A DNA stretch of 64,000 nt from an uncultured Bacteroides sp. (GTDB taxonomy: Bacteria > Bacteroidota > Bacteroidia > Bacteroidales > UBA932): contig UREV01000011.1 of the NCBI GenBank assembly GCA_900546925.1, positions 1-64,000 of the forward strand. The letters run 5' to 3'. Below, one piece after another: positions 22,694 through 31,980 of the stretch; the first letter of the stretch is position 1; each line of letters starts with the position of its first letter. The notes under the pieces were generated by a model. The model was given only the letters and a program-made list of their open reading frames with translations. It was not told the DNA's origin and did not search any database. The translations under genes and the position numbers were made by a program.

Positions 22694-23599
22694 TTACTCT
22701 TCGTATCCGAAGCGACGGAGTTCTTTTCTGTTCTCACGCCAGTCCGGATCTACCTTCACGAAGATAGACAAAAAAACTTTCTTTTGGAAGAAATCTTCCA
22801 TTTCGATTCTTGCCTTCGTTCCGGTTTTCTTAAGTGCAGCTCCGCCTTTTCCGATGAGAATTCCTTTCTGGGAATCGCGCATTACATAGATGACGGCACT
22901 GATTTCATATCGTTCTTCTCCTTCCTTGAACTGCTCGATTTCCACCTCGCAGCTGTAAGGAATCTCCTCTGAATAATTTTCCAGAATCTTTTCTCTGATG
23001 ATTTCTGATGCGAAAAACCTCAGATTCTTGTCGGTGAACGCATCCTTGTCGAACCAGGCCGGTGACACCGGAAGTTTGGAAATCACCGCGTTGAGGACGC
23101 TGTCGATGTTGAACCTCTCCTTCGCCGATACGGGTATGATCAATGCTGAAGGAACTCTTTCTTTCCACTCAGCCATGAGTTTCACCACCTTCTCCTGGTC
23201 ACTGATGTCGATTTTGTTCACGACTATGATGACAGGACATTCCAGCTTCTTGAGTTTCTCGATATACTCAGCGTTTTTCTCAGCTTTCTCTACGATATCA
23301 GTCACATAAAGTATAATGTCGGCATCACCGATGGCGGTGTCGACGAAATCCATCATATTTTCCTGAAGCCTGTAATTGGGTTTCAGAATACCTGGCGTAT
23401 CGGAGTAGACTATCTGATAGTTTTCACCGTTCACGATTCCTCTGATACGGTGTCTTGTGGTCTGAGCCTTTGCAGTTACGATGGATAACTTCTCTCCGAC
23501 CAAAGCATTCATAAGAGTGGATTTGCCGACATTCGGGTTACCGATGATGTTGACAAATCCTGCTCTATGCTCTTTTGGTTCCTGTATAGAACTCTCCAT
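22694..23599 (-). CDS. era: GTPase Era
   Basis: A 301-residue Ras-like GTPase that binds the 3' end of 16S rRNA during 30S assembly. G1 is GNPNVGKS (20-27), G3 is in YSDTPGIL and G4 is NKID. The C-terminal KH domain has the GKGG loop in KGILIGKGGAALKKTG. Its ATG shares one base with the stop of the upstream pseudouridine synthase gene (TAATG), so the two are coupled. parC follows 46 bases later. Confidence 0.97.
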   Translation of the reverse strand: MESSIQEPKEHRAGFVNIIGNPNVGKSTLMNALVGEKLSIVTAKAQTTRHRIRGIVNGENYQIVYSDTPGILKPNYRLQENMMDFVDTAIGDADIILYVTDIVEKAEKNAEYIEKLKKLECPVIIVVNKIDISDQEKVVKLMAEWKERVPSALIIPVSAKERFNIDSVLNAVISKLPVSPAWFDKDAFTDKNLRFFASEIIREKILENYSEEIPYSCEVEIEQFKEGEERYEISAVIYVMRDSQKGILIGKGGAALKKTGTKARIEMEDFFQKKVFLSIFVKVDPDWRENRKELRRFGYEE

Positions 23600-25017
23600 T
23601 AGACGTATGCTCCCATTTTGAGGACATTGGCCTCACCTTCAGAAAGATATCTCCATTCGCCCTTCTTCAGACCCTTTTTGGTGAGTCCTGCGAAATAAAC
23701 TCTGTCCAGAGCCTTCACGTCATATCCGAGTGATTCGAAAATTCTTCTGACGATGCGGTTCTTTCCTGAATGGATTTCGATTCCGAGCTTTCTGTGATCT
23801 TCTGCGTCGATGTACTCGAGCTCATCAGCCTTGATGTCGCCGTCGTTGAGGGTTATACCGTTCACGACCTTGTCGAAATCTTCCTGAGCGATCGGTTTGT
23901 CCAAGATTACCTGATATATCTTCTTCTTGTCGTAAGAAGGATGTGTAAGTCTTTCAGCGATTTCACCGTCGTTTGTAAACATGAGTACGCCGGTGGTGTT
24001 CTTGTCCAGACGACCTACAGGGAATACTCTGGCTTTGCAGTTCTTCAGCAAGTCCATGACTGTCTTGTCTGCGTGAGGATCGCTCGCTGTGGTAACGAAT
24101 CCCTTAGGTTTGTTCATTACGATATAAACCTTCTCTTCTCCTCTGAGACGCTCGCCGTTGAATCTTACGTCATCGGAAAGAACGTTCACTTTGCTTCCGA
24201 GTTCGGTAACCACTTCACCGTTTACGGTAACTACACCGGCCTGGATGTACTGGTCAGCCTCACGGCGTGAGCAGATACCTGAGTTGGCGATGAACTTGTT
24301 AAGTCTGATGGTCTCCTTGATAGGTGTCTCTACATAATCATTGTCGGAGAGCTGAATCTGATCGAGCTGAGGTTTTCTGCTCAGAATCATATTCATGTTC
24401 TGCTCGTCAGTAGCGTTGAATTTGTATGGATTAGGTTTGCCTGCAGGTTTACGCATAGGAGCCTTTCCGCGTGGAGCGGTACCCCTTCCTGCCGGTTTTG
24501 CACCTCTGAAACTTCTGTTGTCACGACTTCCGAAGCTGCTGCCTTCATGGTTGCCGTTAAATGCTCTTCTGCCTGAAGGACCGAAACTTCTGTGCTCAGA
24601 ACTTCCATAGCTGCTCCTTCTCTCGGAGTTGCCATAGCTTCTGTTCTCAGAATTTCCGTAACTCCTTCCTTCAGAGCTGCCATAACTTCTCCTTTCAGAA
24701 TTGCCATAGCCTCTGTTCTCAGAGTTGCCGTAACTGCTTCTTCCATAGCTGCTCCTTCTGTCGGAGTTGCCATAGCTTCTTCTCTCAGAGTTTCCGTAGC
24801 TCCTTCTTTCTGAGCTGCCGTAACTTCTTCCTTCGGAATTTCCGTGGCTTCTGCCCTCGGAACTTCCATAGCTGCTCCTTCTGTCAGAGCTGCCAAATGA
24901 TCTTCTTCTTTCTGCAGGTCCCTCTGTGGATGAGTAAACCTTGCCGGAAATGCGAGGCCGTCTCGGTCTCAGCTTTCTTCCTTCTGCGGAAAAACCGCCT
25001 TTGTTGTTTTCTTCCAT
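23599..25017 (-). CDS. RluB/RsuA-family pseudouridine synthase with repetitive N-terminal extension
   Basis: A 472-residue protein. The C-terminal ~270 residues are a standard enzyme: an S4 RNA-binding domain (RLNKFIANSGICSRREADQYI), then the RsuA-family catalytic domain with GRLDKNTTGVLMFTNDG carrying the catalytic Asp. It isomerises a uridine in rRNA, probably large-subunit (RluB-like). The first ~190 residues are disordered-looking and basic. Residues ~36-165 hold about 15 degenerate copies of a 7-8-residue unit, RS(S)YG(N/S)SE, followed by an RG/GK-rich stretch. The tandem coding repeat is on DNA at about 24520-24915. It is coupled to era. Confidence 0.93.
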   Translation of the reverse strand: MEENNKGGFSAEGRKLRPRRPRISGKVYSSTEGPAERRRSFGSSDRRSSYGSSEGRSHGNSEGRSYGSSERRSYGNSERRSYGNSDRRSSYGRSSYGNSENRGYGNSERRSYGSSEGRSYGNSENRSYGNSERRSSYGSSEHRSFGPSGRRAFNGNHEGSSFGSRDNRSFRGAKPAGRGTAPRGKAPMRKPAGKPNPYKFNATDEQNMNMILSRKPQLDQIQLSDNDYVETPIKETIRLNKFIANSGICSRREADQYIQAGVVTVNGEVVTELGSKVNVLSDDVRFNGERLRGEEKVYIVMNKPKGFVTTASDPHADKTVMDLLKNCKARVFPVGRLDKNTTGVLMFTNDGEIAERLTHPSYDKKKIYQVILDKPIAQEDFDKVVNGITLNDGDIKADELEYIDAEDHRKLGIEIHSGKNRIVRRIFESLGYDVKALDRVYFAGLTKKGLKKGEWRYLSEGEANVLKMGAYV

Positions 25018-25128
25018 TGCTTTGCCTTTCGGCGATTTAAAATTATTATGTGGCTCACGCCATTATATTGTAATTCAGTTTTTTATATGCTCGATTACTT
25101 GTCCTCCCTGCATTGTCAACAATCGTGC

Positions 25129-25914
25129 CTATTTCTTCAATGTGAAAATGTAGGTTATCGTACCCTGTTGCAGAGCAGGAGCGTTTCCGTCCATGTTGAA
25201 ATGGGTCTGCAGGGCAGCCTTTCTCGCAGCGTTCCAGAGAACAGAGTTGTTTACTGTGGTTCCCTGCGCACCAGGCTGTGCCTTGGTAACTGTTCCATAC
25301 TGGTCTACCCATATTTTAACGACCACTGTACCGGCATCCTGTACGTTGTATTCCGGTTTGGCTATCACGCCCACAGTATTTCTTCCTTTAAGATGAGCGT
25401 TAGGCTCTCCTGAAGTTTTGCCTTTCTTTGTATTGCCGGAAGCGTGACCTTCCTTCAGTGCCTCAGTGACCTTGCTTGCCGTCTGTGCTGCCAAAGTGTC
25501 CTTGTCCGTCTTGTTGTTGGCAGCATGGAACAATGCCCGTTTTTCAATAGGTTTTTCTCTCGGCGGCTCATACTTTTCCACATCACCGAAATCATCCATG
25601 GTAGCCTCAGGTGCCTTGTTGGCCTTTTTGCCCAGCTCCTGCGCTTCTGATTTCTGAACGAGATTTATCTTCTTCGTCCTGTCCGGTTCTTCGGTCTGTG
25701 GTGCGCTGCCGCGTCTCTGCTGCTGCACTGTGACTTTCTCTTCCTGTGAGAAATCTATAACGAAACTTTGCTCAGGAGGTGGAGGATAGATGTATTTCAG
25801 TCCGCTGCATACACCGAAAACTACAAGAGCAGCATGAAAGGCCACTGTCGACATAATCGCAACGGTCTTTCCTGTCCTTTCAGTCTTCTTTTGTATTTCC
25901 TGATATTTCTTCAT
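25129..25914 (-). CDS. TonB energy transducer
   Basis: A 261-residue periplasm-spanning TonB. The cytoplasmic N-terminus is followed by one transmembrane segment (~17-40), a proline/charged linker starting PPPPEQ, and a C-terminal TonB domain (PEYNVQDAGTVVVKIWVDQYGTVTKA ... TYIFTLKK). It passes proton-motive energy from ExbB/ExbD to outer-membrane receptors. It is last in the exbB-exbD-tonB run, 30 bases after exbD. Confidence 0.92.
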   Translation of the reverse strand: MKKYQEIQKKTERTGKTVAIMSTVAFHAALVVFGVCSGLKYIYPPPPEQSFVIDFSQEEKVTVQQQRRGSAPQTEEPDRTKKINLVQKSEAQELGKKANKAPEATMDDFGDVEKYEPPREKPIEKRALFHAANNKTDKDTLAAQTASKVTEALKEGHASGNTKKGKTSGEPNAHLKGRNTVGVIAKPEYNVQDAGTVVVKIWVDQYGTVTKAQPGAQGTTVNNSVLWNAARKAALQTHFNMDGNAPALQQGTITYIFTLKK

Positions 25915-25944
25915 GTTTTCTTTTTTACCTCAGAGATGCGGAAC

Positions 25945-26355
25945 TTATTCCGGTTGCGTCGCCAGTATCACCTTATAGTGGTTCCTCTTGGCTATATTCA
26001 TTACCGAAACGATTTCTTTTACAGGAACAGTCTCATCTGCGTAGATGGAGAATGTCGGATCCTCATCGTTCTGCAAAAGGTCCACGAGGTCGTCCTCCAT
26101 CTCATTGAACGGAACAGGCTTCTCGTCTCCATTTATATGATAGGTATACATTCCGTCGTGCCAGTCTTTGATGGACACGCTGACTGTCGCCTTCGCCGAA
26201 ACCTGACCGGTGCTCTTCGGGAGCATGAGTTTCAGCGCATTGGGATTTACCAATGTCGATGTAATGAGAAAGAAGATGAGGAGCAGGAACACAAGGTCTG
26301 TCATGGATGACATACCTGCGTCAGCGATCACCTTTGTCTGTCTTTTATATGCCAT
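25945..26355 (-). CDS. exbD: Biopolymer transport protein ExbD/TolR
   Basis: A 136-residue protein with one N-terminal transmembrane helix containing the proton-carrying Asp (MTDLVFLLLIFFLITS, ~18-33) and a periplasmic domain. It partners ExbB in the inner-membrane motor. It lies between exbB (18-base gap) and tonB. Only one ExbD is present, whereas many Bacteroidota operons have two. Confidence 0.92.
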   Translation of the reverse strand: MAYKRQTKVIADAGMSSMTDLVFLLLIFFLITSTLVNPNALKLMLPKSTGQVSAKATVSVSIKDWHDGMYTYHINGDEKPVPFNEMEDDLVDLLQNDEDPTFSIYADETVPVKEIVSVMNIAKRNHYKVILATQPE

Positions 26356-26373
26356 ATCTTACAATCTCCGAAC

Positions 26374-27111
26374 TTATTTTACTTCTGCCTCTCCGTCTTC
26401 TGCAGGCTCGTGGAGAAGATCCATGAAATCGATGGTCGCATTCTCCATCTTGAATACGAGGTCAGATATGTTGGAAGTGAGGTAGTTGTATCCGAAATAT
26501 GCAAGAATACCCACGATAAGACCGCCGACTGTAGTAATCATGGCTGTGTAGATACCGTTTGAAAGGAGGGTAATGTCGATGTTGTTTCCTGCCTGTGACA
26601 TGTTGAAGAAGGCTTGAACCATACCGAGCACTGTACCGAGGAATCCGATCATAGGAGCACCTCCAGCGATGGTAGCGAGGATAGGAAGACCTTTCTCAAG
26701 TCTTGCCACTTCGGTGTTTCCTGTGTTCTCGATAGCTGTCTGGATGTCGGAAAGAGGTCTTCCGATGCGAGAGATACCTTTTTCTACAAGTCTTGCGACA
26801 GGTGAATCATATTTTTCACAGAGAGACTGTGCTGATTTCAGTTTGCCTTCGTGGAGGTAGTCCCTGATGTCTCTCATGAAGTTGTTGTCTATGTTTCCGG
26901 CCTGATGTATCATCCACCATTTCTTACCGAAGATGTAAATAGCTACGATAGAAAGAGCCAGGAGTACCAGCATGAGCCAGCCGCCTTTCATAGCCATGTC
27001 CAGAAGATGCATTTCCTCCTGCTGAGGAACAATAACGTCAGATGCCTGAGCGGCTGCCTCTGCCATCGATGCAGAATCTATGCCCGCTGCCTGTAAGAGA
27101 TCGAACAACAT
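26374..27111 (-). CDS. exbB: MotA/TolQ/ExbB proton channel protein
   Basis: A 245-residue inner-membrane channel of the TonB motor. A first hydrophobic segment (~43-65) is followed by a cytoplasmic loop and two further helices in the conserved region LATIAGGAPMIGFLGTVLGMVQAF and ITTVGGLIVGILAYFGYN, which line the proton path. The first gene of the motor operon; a -7 box lies about 45 bases upstream. Confidence 0.94.
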   Translation of the reverse strand: MLFDLLQAAGIDSASMAEAAAQASDVIVPQQEEMHLLDMAMKGGWLMLVLLALSIVAIYIFGKKWWMIHQAGNIDNNFMRDIRDYLHEGKLKSAQSLCEKYDSPVARLVEKGISRIGRPLSDIQTAIENTGNTEVARLEKGLPILATIAGGAPMIGFLGTVLGMVQAFFNMSQAGNNIDITLLSNGIYTAMITTVGGLIVGILAYFGYNYLTSNISDLVFKMENATIDFMDLLHEPAEDGEAEVK

Positions 27112-27154
27112 ATCTTTGTTTCTTTTTTAAAATTATCTAATTTTCCACAATCTG

Positions 27155-27162
27155 CAAAATTA
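27155..27162 (-). promoter_or_regulatory. -7 box upstream of exbB
   Basis: On the minus strand this reads TAATTTTG, an exact TAnnTTTG match, 44 bases before the exbB start. There is no clear -33 TTG, so this is a weak prediction in an AT-rich region. Confidence 0.4.
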
Positions 27163-27191
27163 ATCAAAATACTTCATTTCATGAAATATAT

Positions 27192-27983
27192 TTAATCTCC
27201 TTTGGAAAAATCATATTCTACCGAAGAAAGGAACAGCGCATATCCCGGAACAGACTGTCCGGCATCTGACCTGACCCCTGACTTGATAAGCTCCGCTATC
27301 CATTCCGGACTTCGTTTCCCCCTTCCGACTTCCAAAGTGGAACCGACGATGGCGCGCACCATGTTTCTTAGGAACCTGTCTGCGCTGACGGTGAAGACCA
27401 AGTAGTCATTTTCGTCTTTCGGATAGCCCATCATCCTCACGTGGTCTGGAGCCCAAGTTTTCCAGCCTGCATCATATATCGTGCAGATGGAAGTCTTGTT
27501 ATTTCCGCCCACCTTTTCGAAGCAGCTGAAATCGTGTGTCCCCAATAAATATTCCGCAGCCTGATTCATAGCTTCCACATTCAGATCGAACCTGTAGAGA
27601 TATGAACGCTTGTCCATGAAAGGGTCCTTTTTCCTGTGCAGAAAGTAGTGGTACTCACGTTTTGTTGCATCGAAACGTGCATGAAAACGGTCATCCGCAG
27701 GTCTTATTTCATGAACGGCAATACCTTCAGGAAGGATGGCATTTAATTTGTAGCATAGGAACCCGGTTTCGAACTTGCAGCACGATGTAGAATCGAAATG
27801 GGCTATGTAATTGACGGCATGTACGCCAGTGTCTGTCCTCCCTGCACCGGTAACTGAGATTTCCTCGTTCAGGAGAGTCGAGAGAGCTTTCTGGAGACAT
27901 TCCTGAACGGAAGGTGCGTTTGTTTGGATTTGCCAGCCTGAAAAGGCAGTGCCGTTATAGGACAGGCGTATTTTGTATCTCAT
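27192..27983 (-). CDS. truA: tRNA pseudouridine(38-40) synthase
   Basis: A 263-residue TruA, which makes pseudouridine in the tRNA anticodon stem. The catalytic Asp51 is in the invariant GAGRTDTGVHA; the family segments YNGTAFSGWQIQ (9-20) and FLRNMVRAIVGSTLEVG are intact. It is the gene upstream of exbB on the same strand (about 80-base gap) and has its own -7 box. Confidence 0.96.
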   Translation of the reverse strand: MRYKIRLSYNGTAFSGWQIQTNAPSVQECLQKALSTLLNEEISVTGAGRTDTGVHAVNYIAHFDSTSCCKFETGFLCYKLNAILPEGIAVHEIRPADDRFHARFDATKREYHYFLHRKKDPFMDKRSYLYRFDLNVEAMNQAAEYLLGTHDFSCFEKVGGNNKTSICTIYDAGWKTWAPDHVRMMGYPKDENDYLVFTVSADRFLRNMVRAIVGSTLEVGRGKRSPEWIAELIKSGVRSDAGQSVPGYALFLSSVEYDFSKGD

Positions 27984-28003
27984 TTCGTCTTTGTTTAATG
28001 ATG

Positions 28004-28011
28004 CAAAGATA
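28004..28011 (-). promoter_or_regulatory. -7 box for truA
   Basis: On the minus strand this reads TATCTTTG, the most common form of TAnnTTTG, 20 bases before the truA ATG. It would give a leader of about 15 bases. Confidence 0.6.
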
Positions 28012-28073
28012 CGGATTTCGGCCGAACTGCGAGTCCTCGGATTTAATTAATGACAGTAATAAAGTAACTATAT

Positions 28074-29066
28074 ATGGAGAGTGTGAATATCAAGGAACTT
28101 AATGAAAGGATTCAGAGGGAAAGTTCCTTTGTAGACCTTCTTTCTATGGAAATGGGAAAGGTCATTGTCGGACAGAAACAGTTGATAGAGAACTTGTTGA
28201 TCGGACTTCTGGCCGACGGACATATACTTCTCGAGGGCGTTCCTGGATTGGCTAAAACATTGGCTATAAACACATTGGCACAAGCCGTCAGCGCTAAATT
28301 CAGCCGAATCCAGTTTACTCCGGACCTGCTTCCTGCGGACGTGCTGGGAACATTGATCTACTCCCAGAAGAACGAGCAGTTCGAGGTTCACAAGGGCCCG
28401 ATTTTCGCGAACTTCGTTCTGGCGGATGAAATAAACCGTTCTCCTGCGAAGGTACAGTCTGCACTTTTGGAGGCTATGCAGGAGCGTCAGGTAACTATCG
28501 GCGAACAGACTTTCAAACTTCCTGAACCATTCTTGGTGATGGCGACACAAAACCCTATCGAGCAGGAAGGTACATATCCGCTTCCTGAAGCTCAGGTGGA
28601 CCGTTTCATGCTGAAGGTTGTAGTTTCATATCCTAAGAAAGAAGAGGAGCGCCAGATTATCCGCATGAACAACACCGGAGAGTTCCCTAAGGCGCAGGCC
28701 GTGGTCTCTCCTGAGGACATCGTCAGAGCGCGCAGCGTGGTGAAAGATGTCTATATGGATGAGAAAATCGAGAAATATATCGTGGACATCGTCTATGCTA
28801 CCAGAACTCCGGAAGACTATAATCTCAAGGCTCTTGGCGGGCTTATCTCATACGGCGCATCTCCTCGTGCCAGCATCTCACTCGCTATGGCGTCCAAGGC
28901 TTACGCGTTCATAAAGAGAAGAGGTTATGTGATTCCTGAAGATGTCCGTGCGGTATGCAACGAGGTCCTCAGACACAGAATCGGTCTTACATACGAAGCT
29001 GAAGCCGAGAACGTTACTACAGAGAATATTATATCACAGGTACTGAATGCGGTAATCGTTCCGTAA
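28074..29066 (+). CDS. moxR: MoxR-family AAA+ ATPase
   Basis: A 330-residue MoxR ATPase, a class thought to act as a chaperone with von Willebrand A-domain proteins. Walker A is GVPGLAKT (55-62); Walker B is in LADEINRSPAKVQSALLEAM; sensor-1 sits around MATQNPIEQEGTYPLPEAQ. It is the first gene of the Bat operon and is followed 5 bases later by the DUF58 gene. I found no clear -7 box directly upstream. Confidence 0.95.
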   Translation: MESVNIKELNERIQRESSFVDLLSMEMGKVIVGQKQLIENLLIGLLADGHILLEGVPGLAKTLAINTLAQAVSAKFSRIQFTPDLLPADVLGTLIYSQKNEQFEVHKGPIFANFVLADEINRSPAKVQSALLEAMQERQVTIGEQTFKLPEPFLVMATQNPIEQEGTYPLPEAQVDRFMLKVVVSYPKKEEERQIIRMNNTGEFPKAQAVVSPEDIVRARSVVKDVYMDEKIEKYIVDIVYATRTPEDYNLKALGGLISYGASPRASISLAMASKAYAFIKRRGYVIPEDVRAVCNEVLRHRIGLTYEAEAENVTTENIISQVLNAVIVP

Positions 29067-29071
29067 TCATC

Positions 29072-29959
29072 ATGGAGACTTCTGCGAGTGACCTGCTGAA
29101 AAAGGTCCGTAAAATAGAAATAAGGACGAAGGCGTTGTCGCACCAGATATTCGCCGGCGAATACCATTCTGCGTTCAAAGGACGTGGAATGGCATTCAGC
29201 GAAGTGCGGGAATACCAGTACGGCGATGATGTCCGTAATATGGACTGGAACGTGACTGCCCGCCTCCGTGCACCTTATGTGAAAGTCTTCGAGGAAGAGC
29301 GCGAAATGACCGTGATGTTGCTTGTCGACATCAGCCGTTCAGGTCTGTTCGGAACCGTGGGAGAAACCAAGAGAGACATGCTTGCCGAAATCGCAGCCGT
29401 CCTCTCCTTTTCCGCCATTCTGAACAATGATAAGGTAGGCGCACTGTTCTTCAGTGACCATGTCGAAGAATTCATCCCCCCGCGCAAGGGCAGGAGCCAC
29501 TTGTTGCACATCATCAGGGAGATGCTGGACCTCCAGCCGAAATCTTCCGGCACCAATATCGGTGAGGCTCTGAGGTTTCTGACCAATGCCATCAAACAGA
29601 AGTGCACGGCATTTTTGCTTTCCGACATGATGGACACCGACGCCGACGGAAATCCGAGATACGAGGATGCGATGAAAGTCGCCGTGAACCGCCATGACCT
29701 GTCCGTTATAAAGGTTTATGATCCAAGGGAAAGGACCATCCCCGATGTGGGTCTTGTAAATGTCAAAGATTCGGAGACAGGACGCACCGCTTGGGTGAAC
29801 ACCTCCAGCGCCAAAGTCAGACGCATGTTCTCGGAGGCAGTGGAAAAATCTGATGAAAAGGCATTAAAAATGATGCGTAAATATCAGATAGACAGCGTAG
29901 AAATTCCTACAGGCTCAGACTATGTGAAGAGCCTTAAGGCATTATTTGACAAGAGATGA
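29072..29959 (+). CDS. DUF58 domain protein of the Bat operon
   Basis: A 295-residue protein. The DUF58 signature EVREYQYGDDVRNMDWN is at ~46-62, followed by a VWA-like fold with a partial metal site (LLVDISRSGLFG). DUF58 proteins regularly follow MoxR and precede VWA membrane proteins. Its stop overlaps the next start (ATGA), so translation is coupled. No membrane segment is seen; it is probably cytoplasmic. Confidence 0.9.
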   Translation: METSASDLLKKVRKIEIRTKALSHQIFAGEYHSAFKGRGMAFSEVREYQYGDDVRNMDWNVTARLRAPYVKVFEEEREMTVMLLVDISRSGLFGTVGETKRDMLAEIAAVLSFSAILNNDKVGALFFSDHVEEFIPPRKGRSHLLHIIREMLDLQPKSSGTNIGEALRFLTNAIKQKCTAFLLSDMMDTDADGNPRYEDAMKVAVNRHDLSVIKVYDPRERTIPDVGLVNVKDSETGRTAWVNTSSAKVRRMFSEAVEKSDEKALKMMRKYQIDSVEIPTGSDYVKSLKALFDKR

Positions 29960-30975
29960 GAATGAGCAGGAAAATACTTGTTGTAACTGCGGCCCTTATT
30001 ATATCAGTGATGTTGTGGGGACAGCACGGGTCGGTATTGCCGTCTGGGAAAGCTTTCCTCAGCCAACTTCAGAAACGCGATTCAGTCCTGATAGCAGATC
30101 AGGTGAAATACGGATTCCGGCTGGAAGGAGTGAAAAACGGCACGGAACTGAATCTGCCCGACATGTCTGAAATCCTCTCCGATATCTTCGCCGACAGCGT
30201 GGAAGTCGTAAATAATTGGAAATTAGACACTCTTAAAGTACATAAACGCGCCGCTACGAATGATTTGGAAGGCAGCGTGACCATTACTTCATTCGAAGAA
30301 GGGAAATACAGACTTCCCGATGTCTATGTCCAGCGCATTTCTCCTGACGGAACTACAGACACCCTCGTTTTCGAAGGCCTGCCTTTGGATGTCAGGACCA
30401 TGCCGGTAGACACCGCCTCATTCCAGGTTCATGATATAAAAGGCCAGATACGTTATCCGCTAACATTTAAGGAGTTGTTGCCTTATATCCTTGTCATTTG
30501 GGGTATTGCGATAATCGTCATCCTTATATGGGCATACATCCGTACGAGAAAGCGTAAAGAAAACGGCGAGGCGGCAGTGAAAGAGCCTCCATACATAACG
30601 GCATTGAAAAAACTCGACCACTATCGCGGAAACAAATTCTGGGCGCCTGAAAAGCAGAAGCAGTTTTACAGCGGCGTGACCGACGTTCTCCGCGAGTATA
30701 TCGCCGCACGCTTCGGAGTCGGAGCGATGGAAATGACCACCGCCGAAATCTTTGACGGCCTGAAAGACAAGGAGATACCTCAGCCGTTGCTGGATGAGGC
30801 CCGCAGCCTGTTCGTCATGTCCGACCTCGTGAAATTCGCCAAGCTGACCGTCACCGACGATGAGAATGCGAAGGCTGTACCTGCCGCCGTCCGGTTCGTC
30901 ACTTCCACATGGAAGGCCGAGGAGGAGGCTGATGCCAATGTTAATGTCAATGATAAAGTAGGGGAGGAGAAGTAA
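29956..30975 (+). CDS. Bat-operon membrane protein of unknown function
   Basis: A 339-residue protein with an N-terminal signal-like segment (~5-22), a periplasmic domain of ~150 residues and one transmembrane helix (ILVIWGIAIIVILIWAYI, ~177-194). The cytoplasmic tail resembles DUF4381-like/BatD tail regions (FYSGVTDVLREYIAARFGVGAMEMTTAEIF). It overlaps the DUF58 gene by 4 bases and ends 1 base before batA. Its position between DUF58 and batA suggests a part in the Bat membrane complex; the exact role is unknown. Confidence 0.8.
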   Translation: MRMSRKILVVTAALIISVMLWGQHGSVLPSGKAFLSQLQKRDSVLIADQVKYGFRLEGVKNGTELNLPDMSEILSDIFADSVEVVNNWKLDTLKVHKRAATNDLEGSVTITSFEEGKYRLPDVYVQRISPDGTTDTLVFEGLPLDVRTMPVDTASFQVHDIKGQIRYPLTFKELLPYILVIWGIAIIVILIWAYIRTRKRKENGEAAVKEPPYITALKKLDHYRGNKFWAPEKQKQFYSGVTDVLREYIAARFGVGAMEMTTAEIFDGLKDKEIPQPLLDEARSLFVMSDLVKFAKLTVTDDENAKAVPAAVRFVTSTWKAEEEADANVNVNDKVGEEK

Positions 30976-30976
30976 T

Positions 30977-31963
30977 ATGTTCTTTGAATATCCAAGATTA
31001 CTCTGGCTGTTGGCCATCCCGGTACTTCTCGTTGCACATTATATATATAAGGAAGTAAAGGGACGCAGAGCGCATCTGAGAGTGTCTGACATCCGTCCGT
31101 GGATGGCAGGCGGAAAGTCGGCGTACAATTATCTGGTACATATTCCGATGATTCTCAGGACTATAGCCATTGTCATGATAGTCATCGCCATAGCGCGTCC
31201 GCGTTCATCCAGCCAGATGGACAAGATAGATACGGAAGGCATTGACATAGTTTTCGCCATGGACGTGTCCACCAGTATGTTGGCAAGAGACTTTACCCCG
31301 GACCGTATCAGTGCTTCGAAAGATATCGCCATCGAATTCATATCCCAGAGACCTTCTGACAGAATGGGTATCGTAGTATTTGCAGGGGAAAGTTACACGC
31401 AGTGCCCTCTTACCACAGACAGAGCCACTCTGATAAACCTTATGAAGGAAATCCAGACAGGTCTTATCGAAGACGGTACAGCTATCGGAAACGGACTTGC
31501 CACAGCAGTAGCCAGAATGAAGGATTCCGACGCCAAGAGCCGTGTGATAATACTGCTGACCGATGGTGTGAACAACAGTGGTGAAATCACCCCACAGACG
31601 GCTGCTGATATTGCAAAGACTTATGGCATAAGAGTTTATACTATAGGTGTAGGAGCTAATGGAACAGCGCCATATCCTGTGATCACCCCTTGGGGCGTGC
31701 AGATGCAGGATGTCCAGGTGGAAATCGACGAGGACCTTCTCAGGAATATTGCCGAAACTACCGGAGGCCGCTATTTCAGGGCTACTGACAATACGAAACT
31801 TGCTGAAATCTACAGTGAAATCAACAAGATGGAGAAGGCGCGCACAACAGTGGACAGCTTCCCTGTATACAAGGAACTGTTCGGTGACTTCGCACTCGTT
31901 GCGCTTGTGTGCCTGATGCTGGAAGCATTGCTCAGTCTTGTCGTGTTTAGAAAACTGCCATAA
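30977..31963 (+). CDS. batA: BatA, VWA-domain membrane protein
   Basis: A 328-residue protein. Transmembrane segments at ~7-24 and ~54-74 are followed by a von Willebrand A domain with a complete MIDAS metal site (DVSTS beginning at Asp96, then LLTDGVNNSGE). A last transmembrane helix is near the C-terminus (~303-323). BatA is part of the operon linked to aerotolerance in Bacteroides fragilis. batB, a paralogue, follows after 17 bases. Confidence 0.93.
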   Translation: MFFEYPRLLWLLAIPVLLVAHYIYKEVKGRRAHLRVSDIRPWMAGGKSAYNYLVHIPMILRTIAIVMIVIAIARPRSSSQMDKIDTEGIDIVFAMDVSTSMLARDFTPDRISASKDIAIEFISQRPSDRMGIVVFAGESYTQCPLTTDRATLINLMKEIQTGLIEDGTAIGNGLATAVARMKDSDAKSRVIILLTDGVNNSGEITPQTAADIAKTYGIRVYTIGVGANGTAPYPVITPWGVQMQDVQVEIDEDLLRNIAETTGGRYFRATDNTKLAEIYSEINKMEKARTTVDSFPVYKELFGDFALVALVCLMLEALLSLVVFRKLP

Positions 31964-31980
31964 ATGAAGGAGACTGGATT

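Noticed and set aside
24520..24915. CRISPR-like array
   Set aside because: The repeat is contiguous, about 21 bp and degenerate, without spacers, and encodes a peptide repeat.
24393..25040. Alternative open frames on both strands in the repetitive pseudouridine synthase N-terminus
   Set aside because: They arise because a 21-bp repeat keeps several frames open; only the frame joined to the S4 domain makes sense.
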